Positions 14,794-25,582 are shown, numbered from the stretch's first letter. The stretch: DNA of 64,000 nucleotides from Spirochaetota bacterium (GCA_016933025.1 JAFGBT010000006.1:91078-155077), one strand, 5' to 3'. Program-made: numbers and translations. Notes: generated by a model not told the origin, from the sequence alone.

Positions 14794-16611
14794 TCATCCT
14801 GCTTCTCTGTGAAATCGGACTGAAAAAGATGTTCCATGTTGTCTTGAGACATGCCACGAACCGTTCAACTGAACGGTGAGCATACGGACGATGTTTAATC
14901 CGAGCGACTGGGAATGTTCGATATCAAAATTTTCAGGAAGGCCGATCCCGTCATCCGACACGGCCAGCTCGTATAATGTCTTTTCGAAAGGCTGAAACGA
15001 AACCGAAATCGTCCCCATTCTTCCGGCGGGAAAGGCGTACTTAAGAGCATTCGTGATCAATTCGTTCAGGATAAGCCCGCAGGGGATGGCACGGTTGAGG
15101 TCGATGCTCGTCTCCGAAACGTCAATTTCATACCGAATGACCTGAGGCCCGCAATACATCTTGAACAACTGTTCCACCATCTCTTCGATATATGATTTCA
15201 TATCGATATGGGTGAAGTCTCTGGATCCGTAGAGTCTGTCATGAACAAGCGCCATGGCGAACACGCGGTCGCGGCTTTCCTTGAATGCGCCAAGCGCATC
15301 CTCTTTGGTCTCAATCTGTTTCGCCTGCAGATTGAGAAAGCTGGAGATCACGGTCAGATTGTTTTTCACCCGATGGTGTATCTCCTTGAGCAGGACATCT
15401 TTTTCCTCAAGGTTTTTCCGGATCTGCTCTTCGGCTTTCTTGCGGTCGGTGATATTCTGGTGTGTGCCGGACATGATCAGCGGTTGCCCTTCATTCGTCC
15501 ACGTGGAAACCTTTCCTCTATCGAGCACCCACACCCAGCCTCCGTCTTTATGGCGCATCCGGGCCTCGCACTCGTAGTATTTCAGTTCCCCTTTGAAATG
15601 CTTTTTCAGCAGTTCGTCGGATTTCTTCAGATCATCGGGATGAACAAATTTCCTCCATGTCTCAATTGAAACAGGAGCGATCTCCTCCAGGGTATACCCG
15701 ATAATTTCAGCCCACCGCTCGTTGAATATGGTTTCCCCGGTCTGGACGTTCCACTCCCACGTGCCGGCGTTGGTGCCTTCCAGAATGTAAGAAAGCCGCT
15801 GTCGTTCATTCTCCAGCTCCAGTTCAGCATGCTTGCGCGCGGTGATGTCGCGACTTGCGGCCACAAAACCCGCCAGACTCCCCGCAGTATCGCGCACAAT
15901 CTTTATCAGAGCCTCTCCCCATAGATAATATCCGTCCGCATGACGGAAGCGGTATTCTATCTTGACTTCTCCCTTCTCAAATATTGTCTCCAGATCGGCT
16001 ATGATCCGCGCCACATCATCAGGGTGAGTTAAATCCAGGGATACTTTCCCCAACAGATCTTCCGGTTTATATCCTAAAATTCTCTCATGAGAAGGACTCG
16101 CATAGCGGATAATCCCGTCTTTATCGAGCAAACTGACCGCATCCAGCATATTCTCCGTGATTTGCCGAAATTTCTCCTCGCTTTTCCGCAGGGCATCTTC
16201 CGCCAGCTTGCGCCCGGAGATGTCGTGAAGATGTACGATATCGGCGCGCTCTCCCTGCCAGACTGTCTTCGTTATGGCCGCCTCGACCACGACACTCTTC
16301 CCGTCTTTTCGGATAATGACCGCCTCATACCATCCCGGGACAGCCCCCTCTGCACTCCCGCCGCCATAGTGTTTCATGAACTTCTCAATTCCGCCATGGC
16401 ACGACAGCTCCTCGAATCGGCATTCAAGCAGCTCCGCGACGCTGTAACCCGTAATCTCCGCCGCCCGTCTATTGGCATAGCTGATAGCGACACGGCTGTC
16501 TTCACCTGCGATTATCAGGATCCCATTAAAAAAGTTCTCCACCAGAGTCCTGAAGTCTCCCGACCCCTCCACGATTTCATCCGCACATCCGGTATTGCCG
16601 TTATCTATCAT
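14794..16611 (-). CDS. Multi-PAS sensor histidine kinase (HisKA_2 type)
   Basis: A 605 aa soluble sensor. It has three PAS/PAC units (about residues 10-130, 140-265 and 275-400, with PAC-like ends such as [18 protein letters not shown] and [17 protein letters not shown]), then the phospho-acceptor block [20 protein letters not shown] (about 405-425) of HisKA_2 kinases. A HATPase domain follows with [10 protein letters not shown] and [13 protein letters not shown]. The ATG at 16611 (MIDNGNTG) is chosen; 22 further codons upstream look untranslated. No receiver-domain partner lies nearby, so it is an orphan kinase. The signal is unknown, and PAS domains may bind small ligands or redox groups. 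Confidence 0.92.
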   Translation of the reverse strand: MIDNGNTGCADEIVEGSGDFRTLVENFFNGILIIAGEDSRVAISYANRRAAEITGYSVAELLECRFEELSCHGGIEKFMKHYGGGSAEGAVPGWYEAVIIRKDGKSVVVEAAITKTVWQGERADIVHLHDISGRKLAEDALRKSEEKFRQITENMLDAVSLLDKDGIIRYASPSHERILGYKPEDLLGKVSLDLTHPDDVARIIADLETIFEKGEVKIEYRFRHADGYYLWGEALIKIVRDTAGSLAGFVAASRDITARKHAELELENERQRLSYILEGTNAGTWEWNVQTGETIFNERWAEIIGYTLEEIAPVSIETWRKFVHPDDLKKSDELLKKHFKGELKYYECEARMRHKDGGWVWVLDRGKVSTWTNEGQPLIMSGTHQNITDRKKAEEQIRKNLEEKDVLLKEIHHRVKNNLTVISSFLNLQAKQIETKEDALGAFKESRDRVFAMALVHDRLYGSRDFTHIDMKSYIEEMVEQLFKMYCGPQVIRYEIDVSETSIDLNRAIPCGLILNELITNALKYAFPAGRMGTISVSFQPFEKTLYELAVSDDGIGLPENFDIEHSQSLGLNIVRMLTVQLNGSWHVSRQHGTSFSVRFHREAG

Positions 16612-16887
16612 ATAAAATGCCTGACTCAAGAAAAAGTATCTGTTATATATAATAATACCAGCCCGCTGAAAATACAATCTTTTTCCGGATTAGCGGCAGA
16701 AGGACTTCCAATGAGCGTTTATTGCGTCAAACATTCTACACGAGAAAGATTTCAGCTCAAATCTTCGGGCTGCTTTCCGGTACTTCTTGTCAGATCAGCT
16801 GCAGAAATCATATTAGAAATGTTACGAGTGTAAGATGAAAATCGAAAAAATTGAAAGGAATATATTTTAGATAAAAAAACGATACTC

Positions 16888-17511
16888 TTACGCGCTCTCC
16901 CCCTCCACATACGGCACGAAAGTCGCCGCGCCGATGTCCTCTTCCACCACCGACCCGTCGCGTTTCCTGACAAACTTCTTGATGCGGTGGCCCGGGCGGC
17001 CCGCAACCGGTATGACGAGCCTACCGCCCGGCACGAGCTTGTCGAAGAGGGAAACCGGGAGGAGGTCGGCGCCGGCCGCCACGATCACCGCATCGAACAT
17101 CCCCTCGGCCTGGTTGAAGTCGCCGGAATGGACGAACTGGATATTTTTATAGCCGAGTCCGAACAGGAGCGCACGCGCCCGGTTGATGAGCTCCCCGATC
17201 CTCTCCATGGTGACAAGCGAATCCGCCAGCCGGGACAGGACGGCCGACTGGTAGCCGGAGCCGGTCCCGATCTCAAGCACCCGCTCGTCGCCGGTCAGCC
17301 CGAGTGACTGGACCATGGTCGCAATCACCGACGGCTTGGAGATGGTCTGCCCGTGCCCTATGGGGAGGGAACTGTCGTCATAGGCGTGAAACCTGAGGGC
17401 CTCCGAAACGAAGAGGTGCCGCGGCACCGAGGCCATGGCCTCGAGCACCGAGCTTGAGGATATCCCCTTTTTTCTCAGCGCGCTGATCAGTCCCTGCCTG
17501 ATATACTCCAT
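16888..17511 (-). CDS. pcm: Protein-L-isoaspartate O-methyltransferase
   Basis: A 207 aa repair enzyme that methylates isoaspartyl residues using SAM. It has the N-terminal VPRHLFVSEALRFHAYDDSSLPIGHGQTIS (shown in part: the typical PCMT substrate region), the SAM motif VLEIGTGSGYQSAVLS (about 82-97), and the late motif LVPGGRLVIPVAG (about 162-174). Length is normal. It follows the NHL/VWA gene by 13 bases and is probably co-transcribed with it. Confidence 0.95.
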   Translation of the reverse strand: MEYIRQGLISALRKKGISSSSVLEAMASVPRHLFVSEALRFHAYDDSSLPIGHGQTISKPSVIATMVQSLGLTGDERVLEIGTGSGYQSAVLSRLADSLVTMERIGELINRARALLFGLGYKNIQFVHSGDFNQAEGMFDAVIVAAGADLLPVSLFDKLVPGGRLVIPVAGRPGHRIKKFVRKRDGSVVEEDIGAATFVPYVEGESA

Positions 17512-17524
17512 GTCGCCCCCGCTC

Positions 17525-19540
17525 CTATGGCACGAAATAGCCGCCCCACTCCACGCCCTTCTGGCCCTTGTGGCTCACCTCGATCTTCACATCCGCCCAC
17601 CAGCCCCTGAACGACTTCGGCTTGAAGGTGGAATAGACCAGCACGTAGCGGTATTCCTCCGAGCCCTTGATTTTCCCGTATATCGAGCGGAGGCCGTCGA
17701 GATCGCGGGGACGGTAGACCGCGCCGCCGGTCCCTTCGGCTATGTCGCTGAGAAGCCGGTCCGGTTCCCGGAAGGAAATGATATGGATCGGTATGTAATG
17801 CGATTTTGCGTAGTGTATGATATTTTCCGGCGTGTATGTCGCGAACGAGTTCTCATCCACGCTCCCGTCGGTGACCAGCACCAAGCCGCGGCGGTTAAGC
17901 CGGGGCGCCAGGTCGCTGATTGCGCCGTAGAGCGCCTTCCCAAAATTCTTGCCCTTGCCGTAGTTGCGTTTTGTTAGAGCCTTTAAAGCTCTGCGCCGGC
18001 TCCAGTCGAATTTGTTTCCTACCCAGGTCTCGCCGCTGAAATTCAGCACCTCCAGGGAATCGTTCTTACGCATCTTTTTCAGAATAAAATCCGCCACCCA
18101 GGGGAGGTCGCCCCGGAATTCCTTCGCCTTCCGCGAGCGGTCGACGCAGAGAGCTATCGACGCGGAGGGAAGGAGCTTTTTAAGATAATCGGTGAAAAGG
18201 TTGGTCACGGGGGCGCTGTCCTCGGTGACCATGAAATTGCTCTGGTCGAGCCCGTAGAGGGGGCTGCCGTCCCGGTTCCGTACGTTCAGGTAGAACGCCA
18301 CGACCGGAAAGCTTGAGGTGTCCACGGATGTGATCTCAAGGCTCACGTTGGAATATCTCTTCTGCACCGGCGAAAAAAGCGATACCGCTCCCCGGCCATA
18401 CTCGGCGCAGTAAATGTACCCGTCCCGGTCCGCTATGGCCGCGTGCACGCCGGATAGGCCCCGTTTTGATTCCGGTTTGAACCGGGCCGTCGAGCCGTCG
18501 GTCAATCCGTAAAGTAACAGCCCCTTCTTTTCGTCGGAGATAAGGAGCGTCTCGCCGAGCCGGGAGATCCCCCGGGGCGATTCCATGTTCCCGACCGCGA
18601 CATTCTCGATGAAATTGCCGGAGTCGTCGAAACAGGCGAGGCGGTTTACGCCGGGATCGGTCACGTAGACCCTGCCGCCGTGCGCGACCACGTCGGAAGG
18701 CTTGGAGAACTCGCCCTCGTACTCGCCCTTCTTCCCGAACTGGAGGATAAACTTTCCGTCACGGTCGAATTTCTGGACCCGGCAGTTGCCCGAGTCGACG
18801 ACATAGAGCTCGCCCTTCTCGCCGAAGCAGACTCCCTCGGGGCCGTGGAACAAACCCTCGCCATCGCCGGGACCGCCGAACTTCGCCAGGACACCGCCGT
18901 CCGGATTCAGGATATAGACCCTGTCCGCCCTGAAGTCGGTGACGGCAAGCCTCCCCTCCCGGTAATCAACGCCGTAAAGCCTGCCGTTCAGAGACATCCT
19001 CAGGGAATAGATCCCGTTACCGTTGGCATCCAGCTTGACCAGCGTCCCTTCGGAGAAGGATGTGATATAAAGGTTCTTTTCGTTATCGACGGCGACGTCA
19101 ACCGGGTTCCTGAACCTGAACCTGTTGTAATTCGCAGATCTGTATATTGCGTAGTCAACGTACTCCGGGAGCTCGCCAGACCCGACCGGTGGCGCCTCCA
19201 GAAAGCGCAGCGTCTCTATCTTGCTGGCAACCGCGACGCTGTCCGGGGACATCTCAAGGAGATTCTCCCATTCCTTAAGGGCCGAGTCGGCGAACCCTGC
19301 AAGCTTATAGGCGCGCGCGAGATGATCGCGGGCCGTGTAGTAATCCGGATATTCCCTGACGGCCTTGCGGAAATGCTCGGCCGCGGCCAGGTACTGCATG
19401 TTGTTGAAATACCTGCTCCCCTCACGGTAATGCCTCTTGGCGATCTCGAATTTGACCATGTCCTTCATTTCGGAAAAGGCCGCGAAAGGGTAGATACAGA
19501 ATGCGGCTGCCAGGGCGCATGCCGGCAGCCATCTCTTCAT
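17525..19540 (-). CDS. Exported TPR-NHL-VWA protein
   Basis: 671 aa from the ATG at 19540, directly before a signal peptide (MKRWLPACALAAAFCIYPFA). Order of parts: two to three TPR-like units (about 35-105), a beta-propeller of NHL-type repeats (about 130-390; for example NPVDVAVDNEKNLYITSF, HGPEGVCFGEKGELYVVDSG, KPSDVVAHGGRVYVTDPG), then a von Willebrand A-like domain (about 430-640). The VWA metal site DxSxS reads DRSRK, so the second serine is missing; LVTDGSVDE is present. It is probably a periplasmic or surface scaffold. Upstream lie a good promoter and two TTATGTCG motifs. Confidence 0.85.
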   Translation of the reverse strand: MKRWLPACALAAAFCIYPFAAFSEMKDMVKFEIAKRHYREGSRYFNNMQYLAAAEHFRKAVREYPDYYTARDHLARAYKLAGFADSALKEWENLLEMSPDSVAVASKIETLRFLEAPPVGSGELPEYVDYAIYRSANYNRFRFRNPVDVAVDNEKNLYITSFSEGTLVKLDANGNGIYSLRMSLNGRLYGVDYREGRLAVTDFRADRVYILNPDGGVLAKFGGPGDGEGLFHGPEGVCFGEKGELYVVDSGNCRVQKFDRDGKFILQFGKKGEYEGEFSKPSDVVAHGGRVYVTDPGVNRLACFDDSGNFIENVAVGNMESPRGISRLGETLLISDEKKGLLLYGLTDGSTARFKPESKRGLSGVHAAIADRDGYIYCAEYGRGAVSLFSPVQKRYSNVSLEITSVDTSSFPVVAFYLNVRNRDGSPLYGLDQSNFMVTEDSAPVTNLFTDYLKKLLPSASIALCVDRSRKAKEFRGDLPWVADFILKKMRKNDSLEVLNFSGETWVGNKFDWSRRRALKALTKRNYGKGKNFGKALYGAISDLAPRLNRRGLVLVTDGSVDENSFATYTPENIIHYAKSHYIPIHIISFREPDRLLSDIAEGTGGAVYRPRDLDGLRSIYGKIKGSEEYRYVLVYSTFKPKSFRGWWADVKIEVSHKGQKGVEWGGYFVP

Positions 19541-19647
19541 GTCGGTTGTTTGCAGGATAGCCATACTATGCTATATTATCGTCTGATCCGGACAGGGATT
19601 TTTCAATATTTTACCGAGAACGGTACGCGACATAAGAATTTGTTTCC

Positions 19648-19676
19648 TTTATAGCATATTATGCGACATAATGCAA
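19648..19676 (-). promoter_or_regulatory. Candidate promoter of the NHL/VWA-pcm operon
   Basis: Minus-strand TTGCAT (19671-19676), a 17-base spacer, TATAAA (19648-19653). The spacer contains the inverted repeat TTATG-TCG-CATAA. A further TTATGTCG lies downstream of the -10 at 19629-19636, possibly a repressor site. The predicted leader to the ATG at 19540 is about 100 bases. Confidence 0.6.
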
Positions 19677-19718
19677 GATATTTTTTTAATTTGATGCCGC
19701 CCCGACCACCGGAGAAGG

Positions 19719-20285
19719 TTACTTCATCCTTTCTTTTATAAAGTATACCAGGTTATAAACACAGTTGTTAACCCTGCCCTCAAATCCCCATCCTGATATA
19801 TCGCTGGCTGATTTCGAGTATATGCTTACCCGCACCCGGTCCAGTTCCCTCGATGTTATCCCGTCAATAAAATGGATGGTTACATCGAGCGTATCCGAGC
19901 CGGCGAATTCCCCAAACATGACCTTTGCCGCGGTGCTTGTCCGCTGCATGTATTCCGCATCGCTGAATTTTATCACCAGCCCTCCCTTTTTTGGTTTCGC
20001 GGCTTTCGTATTCGACACGGACACGGCCTTATGGGGTAAAAGCTTTTTGAAGTATTCCGGCATTGCGCTGGTATTCATATGATTGATCGTAACGACCCAC
20101 TGCCCCTTATCAATATAGCCGTACTGCTTCCATCTCTGCTCGCCAAGATCGAGCCAGCCGACATTTATGGATTCATACTGACTGATATCTACGGACGGAT
20201 TCCCCTTTTTGATAATGCTGTAATACGTACAGCCGGCATTAATACAGGCCAATCCCAGAACAAGAAGAATCATAATTTTTTTCAT
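19719..20285 (-). CDS. Lipoprotein of unknown function
   Basis: 188 aa from the ATG at 20285, which has AGGAGG seven bases upstream. The start MKKIMILLVLGLACINAGC is a lipoprotein signal with lipobox NAGC. The mature part is a single alpha/beta domain with a strand-rich core (GGLVIKFSDAEYM, DTLDVTIHFIDG, RVRVSIYSKS). It resembles DUF4136/DUF4410-type envelope lipoproteins in general style, but I cannot assign a family with confidence. Confidence 0.72.
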   Translation of the reverse strand: MKKIMILLVLGLACINAGCTYYSIIKKGNPSVDISQYESINVGWLDLGEQRWKQYGYIDKGQWVVTINHMNTSAMPEYFKKLLPHKAVSVSNTKAAKPKKGGLVIKFSDAEYMQRTSTAAKVMFGEFAGSDTLDVTIHFIDGITSRELDRVRVSIYSKSASDISGWGFEGRVNNCVYNLVYFIKERMK

Positions 20286-20432
20286 GGCTTCCTCCTTAAA
20301 CAATTTGCTTTATTACAGCAGTGACATCGGTTATTACAAGTAATTTTCGCCGGCCCCCTGAAGAATTAATTACGGGCCACCGCACCATGTAATGCACCGG
20401 CATAATGATGGTTTTCAATTCACAAAATATCC

Positions 20433-20461
20433 TTGACTGTGTTGATAGCATGCGGTAATTT
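20433..20461 (+). promoter_or_regulatory. Promoter of the FecR-domain lipoprotein gene
   Basis: TTGACT (20433-20438), a 17-base spacer, TAATTT (20456-20461). It is preceded by AAAATATCC, a context also found in front of TTGACT at 30304. The leader to the ATG at 20501 is about 32 bases. Confidence 0.6.
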
Positions 20462-20500
20462 CAAAATATTAAAAGGCGCAGACACTCTGAGAGGATTCCT

Positions 20501-21397
20501 ATGGGTACGACATGGGGCAGAATATGTATGTCGGCTATCGTCTGTTTCATTGCCGCCGGCTGTGTTAAGGGGAATAAAGAGCCCTCCCCCATAACAGTGG
20601 TCAGCGTGATCGGCCGGGCGACCCTGAACGCGCCGGGTAACGATCTGCTGATAAACGCCGTTATCCGGCCGGGTGACACGATCATAACCCGCGAGAAGTC
20701 CATGGCATACCTCCGCATTTCAGAGAACTCCGGCGTCAAGATATACGAAAACTCGCGCTTCACCCTGACCGAAAATCTGCTGGCCGACGGCGGCGGCACC
20801 GATTCGCTGTATGCTATCGATCGGGGGAAGACGCTCTTCATGATTGAAAAGCTCTCGAAGAACAGCAGTCTCAAAGTCGCGACGCCGACCGCGGTTGCCT
20901 CTGTGCGGGGCACGTCGTTCATCGTGGACGTCTCTGAAGACAAAGAGAGCGGCGCCACAACCGACGTCAAAGTTATCGCCGGCGAGGTGACGGTGACCTC
21001 GAAAGAGAAGCCGGATAACGGGAGCATCGTCGGCGTCGGAGAGATGGTCATCGTGGCCGGCGACGGATCCATCGAGAAAAAAAAGGAGATACCGGAAAAA
21101 AAATTGCGGGAGCTCAGGAGGGAGGCGGAAGACCTCGATAAAACGATCATCAAAAAGGCCGACGCGATAACGATTAACGCGCAGCAGGTCGTCGTCAGTT
21201 CGGACAAGGTGCCGGTCCTGAAAAGCGAAGAGGAGATCAAGAAATACTACCATAAGCTGGAGCAGGTTAACCTGGACGACGGCACAACGCTTGTCGGCGC
21301 CGTCATCTACCAGGACGCCTCGATCGTCAAGATACACACGGCCAGCGGTCTAATCAAGGTGCCGACGAGCAGCATAAAAAACATTATCCTCAGGTAA
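20501..21397 (+). CDS. FecR-domain lipoprotein
   Basis: A 298 aa predicted lipoprotein (lipobox IAAGC at about residue 21). The FecR-type domain spans about residues 30-170: VSVIGRATLNAPGNDLLINAVIRPGDTI (in part), MAYLRISENSGVKIYENSRF, and LKVATPTAVASVRGTSFIVD, which is the hallmark TPTAVASVRGT. A helical, lysine-rich stretch (190-240) leads to a C-terminal small beta domain, VNLDDGTTLVGAVIYQ...VKIHTASGLIKVPTSSI. The ankyrin lipoprotein next door ends in a similar domain. FecR-domain proteins without a FecI sigma factor are common in spirochaete envelopes. AGAGGA precedes the ATG. Confidence 0.85.
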   Translation: MGTTWGRICMSAIVCFIAAGCVKGNKEPSPITVVSVIGRATLNAPGNDLLINAVIRPGDTIITREKSMAYLRISENSGVKIYENSRFTLTENLLADGGGTDSLYAIDRGKTLFMIEKLSKNSSLKVATPTAVASVRGTSFIVDVSEDKESGATTDVKVIAGEVTVTSKEKPDNGSIVGVGEMVIVAGDGSIEKKKEIPEKKLRELRREAEDLDKTIIKKADAITINAQQVVVSSDKVPVLKSEEEIKKYYHKLEQVNLDDGTTLVGAVIYQDASIVKIHTASGLIKVPTSSIKNIILR

Positions 21398-21562
21398 TGG
21401 GCAGCAGGAAGGCGTCGCCAGGAACTATCGGGGTGTAATCGCGCTGTATCACTCGTGAGAATACATACCATCATCTCAACCCTTCCCGTCACTGTGACGG
21501 CAAGCGCGAGGGGCTGAGCTATGATATCACGGCGGGGTTATCAAAATAAGCAACGCCGTCCG

Positions 21563-22207
21563 CTATTTGTACTTCATCTCGGTTATCTTTGTCTTATCAA
21601 TAATCATGGTCGTATACTTGGTCTTAACGGTAACCGTGGTCCGCGTTTGCGAGAGTATCTTCCCGACAATCCTGCTCCCGTCATTGAGGATAATAACCTG
21701 GTTCATCTCCGCCGCCGGCCCATCGTCGGCGGTTGAATCCGGCGACCGGTAGGACGGCCCCATCTCCAGTATGTTGATGATTTCGCCAAAGTTGTATTTC
21801 TCGGCTATAAGAAGGGGGGTCTGGTTATCCCCGTTCTTAATGGATTTGTCCGCCCGGTGCCGCAGGAGCGTCCTGACAATGCCGGAATAGTCGTAATAGG
21901 AGGCAACCAGGAGCGGAGTACTCCCGATCGCGATAGACCTGTAGGCCTTCTTTGTCCTGATGTTGGGATCCGCGCCGTTCTCCAGAAGGCAATTCACGAC
22001 TTCATAATAATTATAGTACACGGCCCACAGGAGCGGAGTCCATCCCCAGCGGTCATACTTGTTGACGTCCTCGCCCTTCTGTATATACTTTTCAACCCCT
22101 GAAAGATTGCCTTTTATCGCCGACCTGCTCAATGAGCCGCAGCCGACAAGGAGAAGCGCCGCAATGATGACGGCACAACACGTGCGTAATCTGGAATGAT
22201 TCTTCAT
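21563..22207 (-). CDS. Ankyrin-repeat lipoprotein
   Basis: A 214 aa predicted lipoprotein (MKNHSRLRTCCAVIIAALLLVGC, lipobox LVGC). It carries three to four ankyrin repeats at about residues 28-150: RWGWTPLLWAVYYNYYEVVN, LLENGADPNIRTKK, GSTPLLVASYYDYSGIVRTL and NQTPLLIAEKYNFGEII. The C-terminal 45 residues (IILNDGSRIVGKILSQ...VKTKYTTMIIDKTKITEM) match the pattern of the end of the convergent FecR lipoprotein, suggesting a shared anchoring or binding module. The hairpin CCGTCAC-T-GTGACGG lies in the gap between the two genes. Confidence 0.85.
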   Translation of the reverse strand: MKNHSRLRTCCAVIIAALLLVGCGSLSRSAIKGNLSGVEKYIQKGEDVNKYDRWGWTPLLWAVYYNYYEVVNCLLENGADPNIRTKKAYRSIAIGSTPLLVASYYDYSGIVRTLLRHRADKSIKNGDNQTPLLIAEKYNFGEIINILEMGPSYRSPDSTADDGPAAEMNQVIILNDGSRIVGKILSQTRTTVTVKTKYTTMIIDKTKITEMKYK

Positions 22208-22367
22208 GACTTTTCACCTCGATGGTCAAGACATTCCCGCCGGTTTACGGCGGCGCGGGGAAGAGAAAACACAATCCATATCCCGGAAAACCCGTCTTCA
22301 ATAATCGCAGATCCGCACAGGAATACAAGTATTTTTTTACAGCGCGCAGACCCCGGTTGGCACTCTC

Positions 22368-25220
22368 CTATCGACCGTTGCGTCCCGGTTTCAGCATTCT
22401 CTTTAAGAATTTCCCGGTGTAGGATTCCCTGACCCTCACGATGTCCTCCGGCTTTCCCTCGGCCACAACGGTGCCCCCCTCCTCTCCGCCTTCCGGACCG
22501 AGATCTATGATCCAGTCGGCGGTCTTGATCACGTCAAGGTTGTGCTCGATCACGATCACGGTGTTCCCCTTATCGACCAGTGACTGGAGCACGTCGATGA
22601 GCCTTTGGATGTCCGCGAAGTGGAGGCCGGTGGTCGGCTCGTCGAGGAGATAGAGAGTACGGCCGGTTGCCCGCTTCGACAGCTCCGCTGAGAGCTTCAC
22701 CCGCTGTGCCTCGCCGCCGGAGAGGGTGGTTGCCGGCTGGCCGAGCTTGATGTATCCGAGGCCTACCCTGTTCAGGGTGTCGAGTCTGTTCCTGATCGCG
22801 GGGACCGGGCTGAAAAATTCCAGCGCCTCCTCCACGGTCATCTCGAGAACCTCGTAGATGTTCTTGCCCTTGTACCTGACCTCGAGCGTCTCATGGTTGT
22901 ACCGCCTCCCTTTGCACACATCGCAGGTGATGTAGACGTCCGGTAAAAAGTGCATCTCGATCTTGATGACGCCGTCTCCGAAGCACGACTCGCACCTGCC
23001 CCCCGGCACATTGAAGGAGAACCTGCCCGGCTGATAGCCGCGCACCTTCGAGTCGGGGAGCTTGGCGAACAGGTCCCGGATCGGCGTGAAGACGCCGGTG
23101 TATGTCGCCGGGTTTGACCGGGGCGTTCGGCCGATGGGCGACTGGTCGATGTCGATCACCTTGTCGATCTTCTCTACGCCCACAAGCTTTTCAAAGGCTC
23201 CCGGGTATTTTTTCGATTTCATCACCAGGGAGGACAGGGCCCGGTAGAGGATATCGATAACCAGCGTCGACTTCCCCGACCCGGAGACCCCGGTCACCGC
23301 GCAAAAGACGCCGAGGGGGAAGCGTACGTCGATTGTTTTCAGGTTGTTCTCGCGGGCGCCGCGGACTTCGATATAATCCGCCGGCTCTCGGCGTGATTCC
23401 GGAATCGGTATAAACCGCTCGCCCGCCAGGTATCGGCCGGTCAGCGATTTTTTCTCGACCTCTATCTCGCCCGGTGTCCCGACGGCTACGACGTAGCCGC
23501 CATGGAGGCCCGCGCCGGGGCCGAGGTCCACCACGAAGTCCGCCTCCCGAATGGTGTCCTCGTCGTGCTCGACCACGATAACGGTATTGCCCAGGTCCCG
23601 CAGGCGCTTCAGGGTCGCCATGAGCTTCCTGTTGTCGCGCTGGTGGAGCCCGATGCTCGGCTCGTCCAGGACGTAGAGGACGCCGGTCAGGCTCGAGCCG
23701 ATCTGCGTCGCCAGGCGTATCCTCTGCGACTCGCCGCCGGACAGGGTCCCGGCCGCGCGATCGAGCGTTATGTAATCGATCCCGACATCGGTGAGAAACT
23801 TCAGCCGGGCCCGTATCTCCTTGATTATCTGTCCGGCAATCTTTTGCTCGGTCTCGGTGAGTTCCAGCGACTGGAAGAGCGCGTTGGCCTCGCCGATCGA
23901 GAGGGCCGTTACCTGGTCTATGGAGCGGCCGGAGACCTTCACGGACAGGCTTTCGGGCTTGAGCCGCTTGCCTCCGCAGCTTCCGCACACGATGTTGGAC
24001 ATATAGCCCTCCATCCAGACTCGCATCTCCTCGGACTTCGTCTCCCTGTACCGCCGGTGAAGGTTCGGTATGACCCCTTCGAATGCCCGGGTAAACCGGT
24101 ACTCCGCGTTCTCCCGCTTCACGCGGTAATCCAGTTTCTTGCCCTCGGAGCCGTAGAGGATGAGATCCCTGATCCTCTTCGGAAGTTTTCCCCACGGGGT
24201 GCGGGCGTCGAACTCAAAATTTTTCTCCAGATTCTTGATCTGTTCCCTGTACCAATAGCTGGTGGTCTTCCCCCAGACTTCAAGCACCCCGTCGTACAGG
24301 GACTTCTCCGGGTCGGACACGATGAGGTCCGGATCAAACTGCATGATGAACCCGAGGCCGTCGCACTCGGGGCAGGCGCCGTAGGGGCTGTTGAATGAAA
24401 ACATACGGGGGGAGAGTTCGGATATCGATATGCCGCATTCGGCGCAGGAGAGCTTCGAAGAAAAAAGCCGCTCCCCGGTTGTAGCAGAACCGGACGACTT
24501 TTCCTCTACAAGGACGGTCACCAGGCCGTCGGCCATCTCCATTGCCGCCTCCACAGATTCCGCAAGGCGCGGGCGTATGCCCTCCTTTATGACTATCCGG
24601 TCGACGACAATTTCCACGGTATGCTTCTTGTTCTTGTCGAGCCTGATCTCCTCCTCAAGCTCCCGGGTCTGCCCGTCCACGCGCACGCGCACAAAACCCT
24701 TTTTCCGGGCCGTATCGAACTTGTCGGCATGCTCGCCTTTTCGCCCGGTCACCAGCGGCGCGAGGACCTGAAGCTTCGTCCCCGCCGGGTACGTCATCAG
24801 GTTCCCGACGATCTGATCCAGGGACTGCGACGATATTTTTTTCCCGCACCTGTGGCAGTGGGGCACGCCGACGCGCGCGTAGAGGAGCCTGAAATAATCG
24901 TAGATTTCGGTCACCGTGCCGACGGTCGAGCGGGGATTCCGGTGCGTGGTCTTCTGTTCGATTGATATCGCGGGCGAGAGCCCGTCTATGTAGTCAACGT
25001 CCGGCTTCTCCATGAGGCCGAGAAACTGACGCGCGTATGACGAGAGGGATTCAACGTAACGCCGCTGGCCCTCGGCGTAGATGGTGTCAAATGCCAGTGA
25101 TGATTTACCGGAACCGGACAGGCCAGTGATGACAACAAGTTTGTCGCGCGGAATTTCGAGTGATAGGTTCTTGAGATTGTGCTCGCGTGCTCCTTTAATG
25201 ACGATGTTTCTGCCGCTCAT
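22368..25220 (-). CDS. uvrA: UvrA, excinuclease ABC subunit A
   Basis: 950 aa damage-recognition ATPase of nucleotide excision repair, from the ATG at 25220 ([19 protein letters not shown]). It has two ABC modules: Walker [15 protein letters not shown], signatures [12 protein letters not shown] and [12 protein letters not shown], Walker B regions [14 protein letters not shown] and [14 protein letters not shown]. Zinc modules are [13 protein letters not shown]...CPECDGLGF and CESCFGDG...CDVCKGRRY. The start codon overlaps the stop of the zinc-ribbon gene (ATGA), so translation is coupled. Length is normal. Confidence 0.98.
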   Translation of the reverse strand: MSGRNIVIKGAREHNLKNLSLEIPRDKLVVITGLSGSGKSSLAFDTIYAEGQRRYVESLSSYARQFLGLMEKPDVDYIDGLSPAISIEQKTTHRNPRSTVGTVTEIYDYFRLLYARVGVPHCHRCGKKISSQSLDQIVGNLMTYPAGTKLQVLAPLVTGRKGEHADKFDTARKKGFVRVRVDGQTRELEEEIRLDKNKKHTVEIVVDRIVIKEGIRPRLAESVEAAMEMADGLVTVLVEEKSSGSATTGERLFSSKLSCAECGISISELSPRMFSFNSPYGACPECDGLGFIMQFDPDLIVSDPEKSLYDGVLEVWGKTTSYWYREQIKNLEKNFEFDARTPWGKLPKRIRDLILYGSEGKKLDYRVKRENAEYRFTRAFEGVIPNLHRRYRETKSEEMRVWMEGYMSNIVCGSCGGKRLKPESLSVKVSGRSIDQVTALSIGEANALFQSLELTETEQKIAGQIIKEIRARLKFLTDVGIDYITLDRAAGTLSGGESQRIRLATQIGSSLTGVLYVLDEPSIGLHQRDNRKLMATLKRLRDLGNTVIVVEHDEDTIREADFVVDLGPGAGLHGGYVVAVGTPGEIEVEKKSLTGRYLAGERFIPIPESRREPADYIEVRGARENNLKTIDVRFPLGVFCAVTGVSGSGKSTLVIDILYRALSSLVMKSKKYPGAFEKLVGVEKIDKVIDIDQSPIGRTPRSNPATYTGVFTPIRDLFAKLPDSKVRGYQPGRFSFNVPGGRCESCFGDGVIKIEMHFLPDVYITCDVCKGRRYNHETLEVRYKGKNIYEVLEMTVEEALEFFSPVPAIRNRLDTLNRVGLGYIKLGQPATTLSGGEAQRVKLSAELSKRATGRTLYLLDEPTTGLHFADIQRLIDVLQSLVDKGNTVIVIEHNLDVIKTADWIIDLGPEGGEEGGTVVAEGKPEDIVRVRESYTGKFLKRMLKPGRNGR

Positions 25221-25582
25221 ATCAGCGTAACATTCATGGAGCCGCACATCGGGCAGATAATATCTGGCTCGTCGTCGTCCAGAGCTCCTTTTTTCTTGAT
25301 AACGACATCATCCCACCGGTAGTCGCACTCGTCGCAGGCGTAGCTTACGGTAACCTTTTTGTCCTCCTCGTCGTCCCAGTCGATTCCATCAAGCTTTTCC
25401 TCGTCCTCAGACTCGGCGACGATCTCCTCGTCCTCTTCGTCTTCGTCGTCTTCTTCTTCCACTTCTTCCTCACCAACGAGGTCAGAGTCATCCTCTAACT
25501 CTTCTTCATCATAATGTTCCTCGTAGTAATCGTCTTCGTATACTTCGTCATCGTAGTCTTTTTCATGGTAATCGCTGGCCAT
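25217..25582 (-). CDS. Acidic protein with C-terminal zinc ribbon
   Basis: About 121 aa from the ATG at 25582, with AGGGTGGGG directly upstream. The N-terminal 75 residues are almost entirely Asp, Glu and Tyr. The C-terminus is a zinc ribbon: [12 protein letters not shown]...[14 protein letters not shown], two CxxC pairs about 36 residues apart. The acidic tail may mimic nucleic acid or bind basic partners. It overlaps uvrA by ATGA and is the first gene of that pair, so a link to DNA repair or transcription is possible but unproven. Confidence 0.75.
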   Translation of the reverse strand: MASDYHEKDYDDEVYEDDYYEEHYDEEELEDDSDLVGEEEVEEEDDEDEEDEEIVAESEDEEKLDGIDWDDEEDKKVTVSYACDECDYRWDDVVIKKKGALDDDEPDIICPMCGSMNVTLI

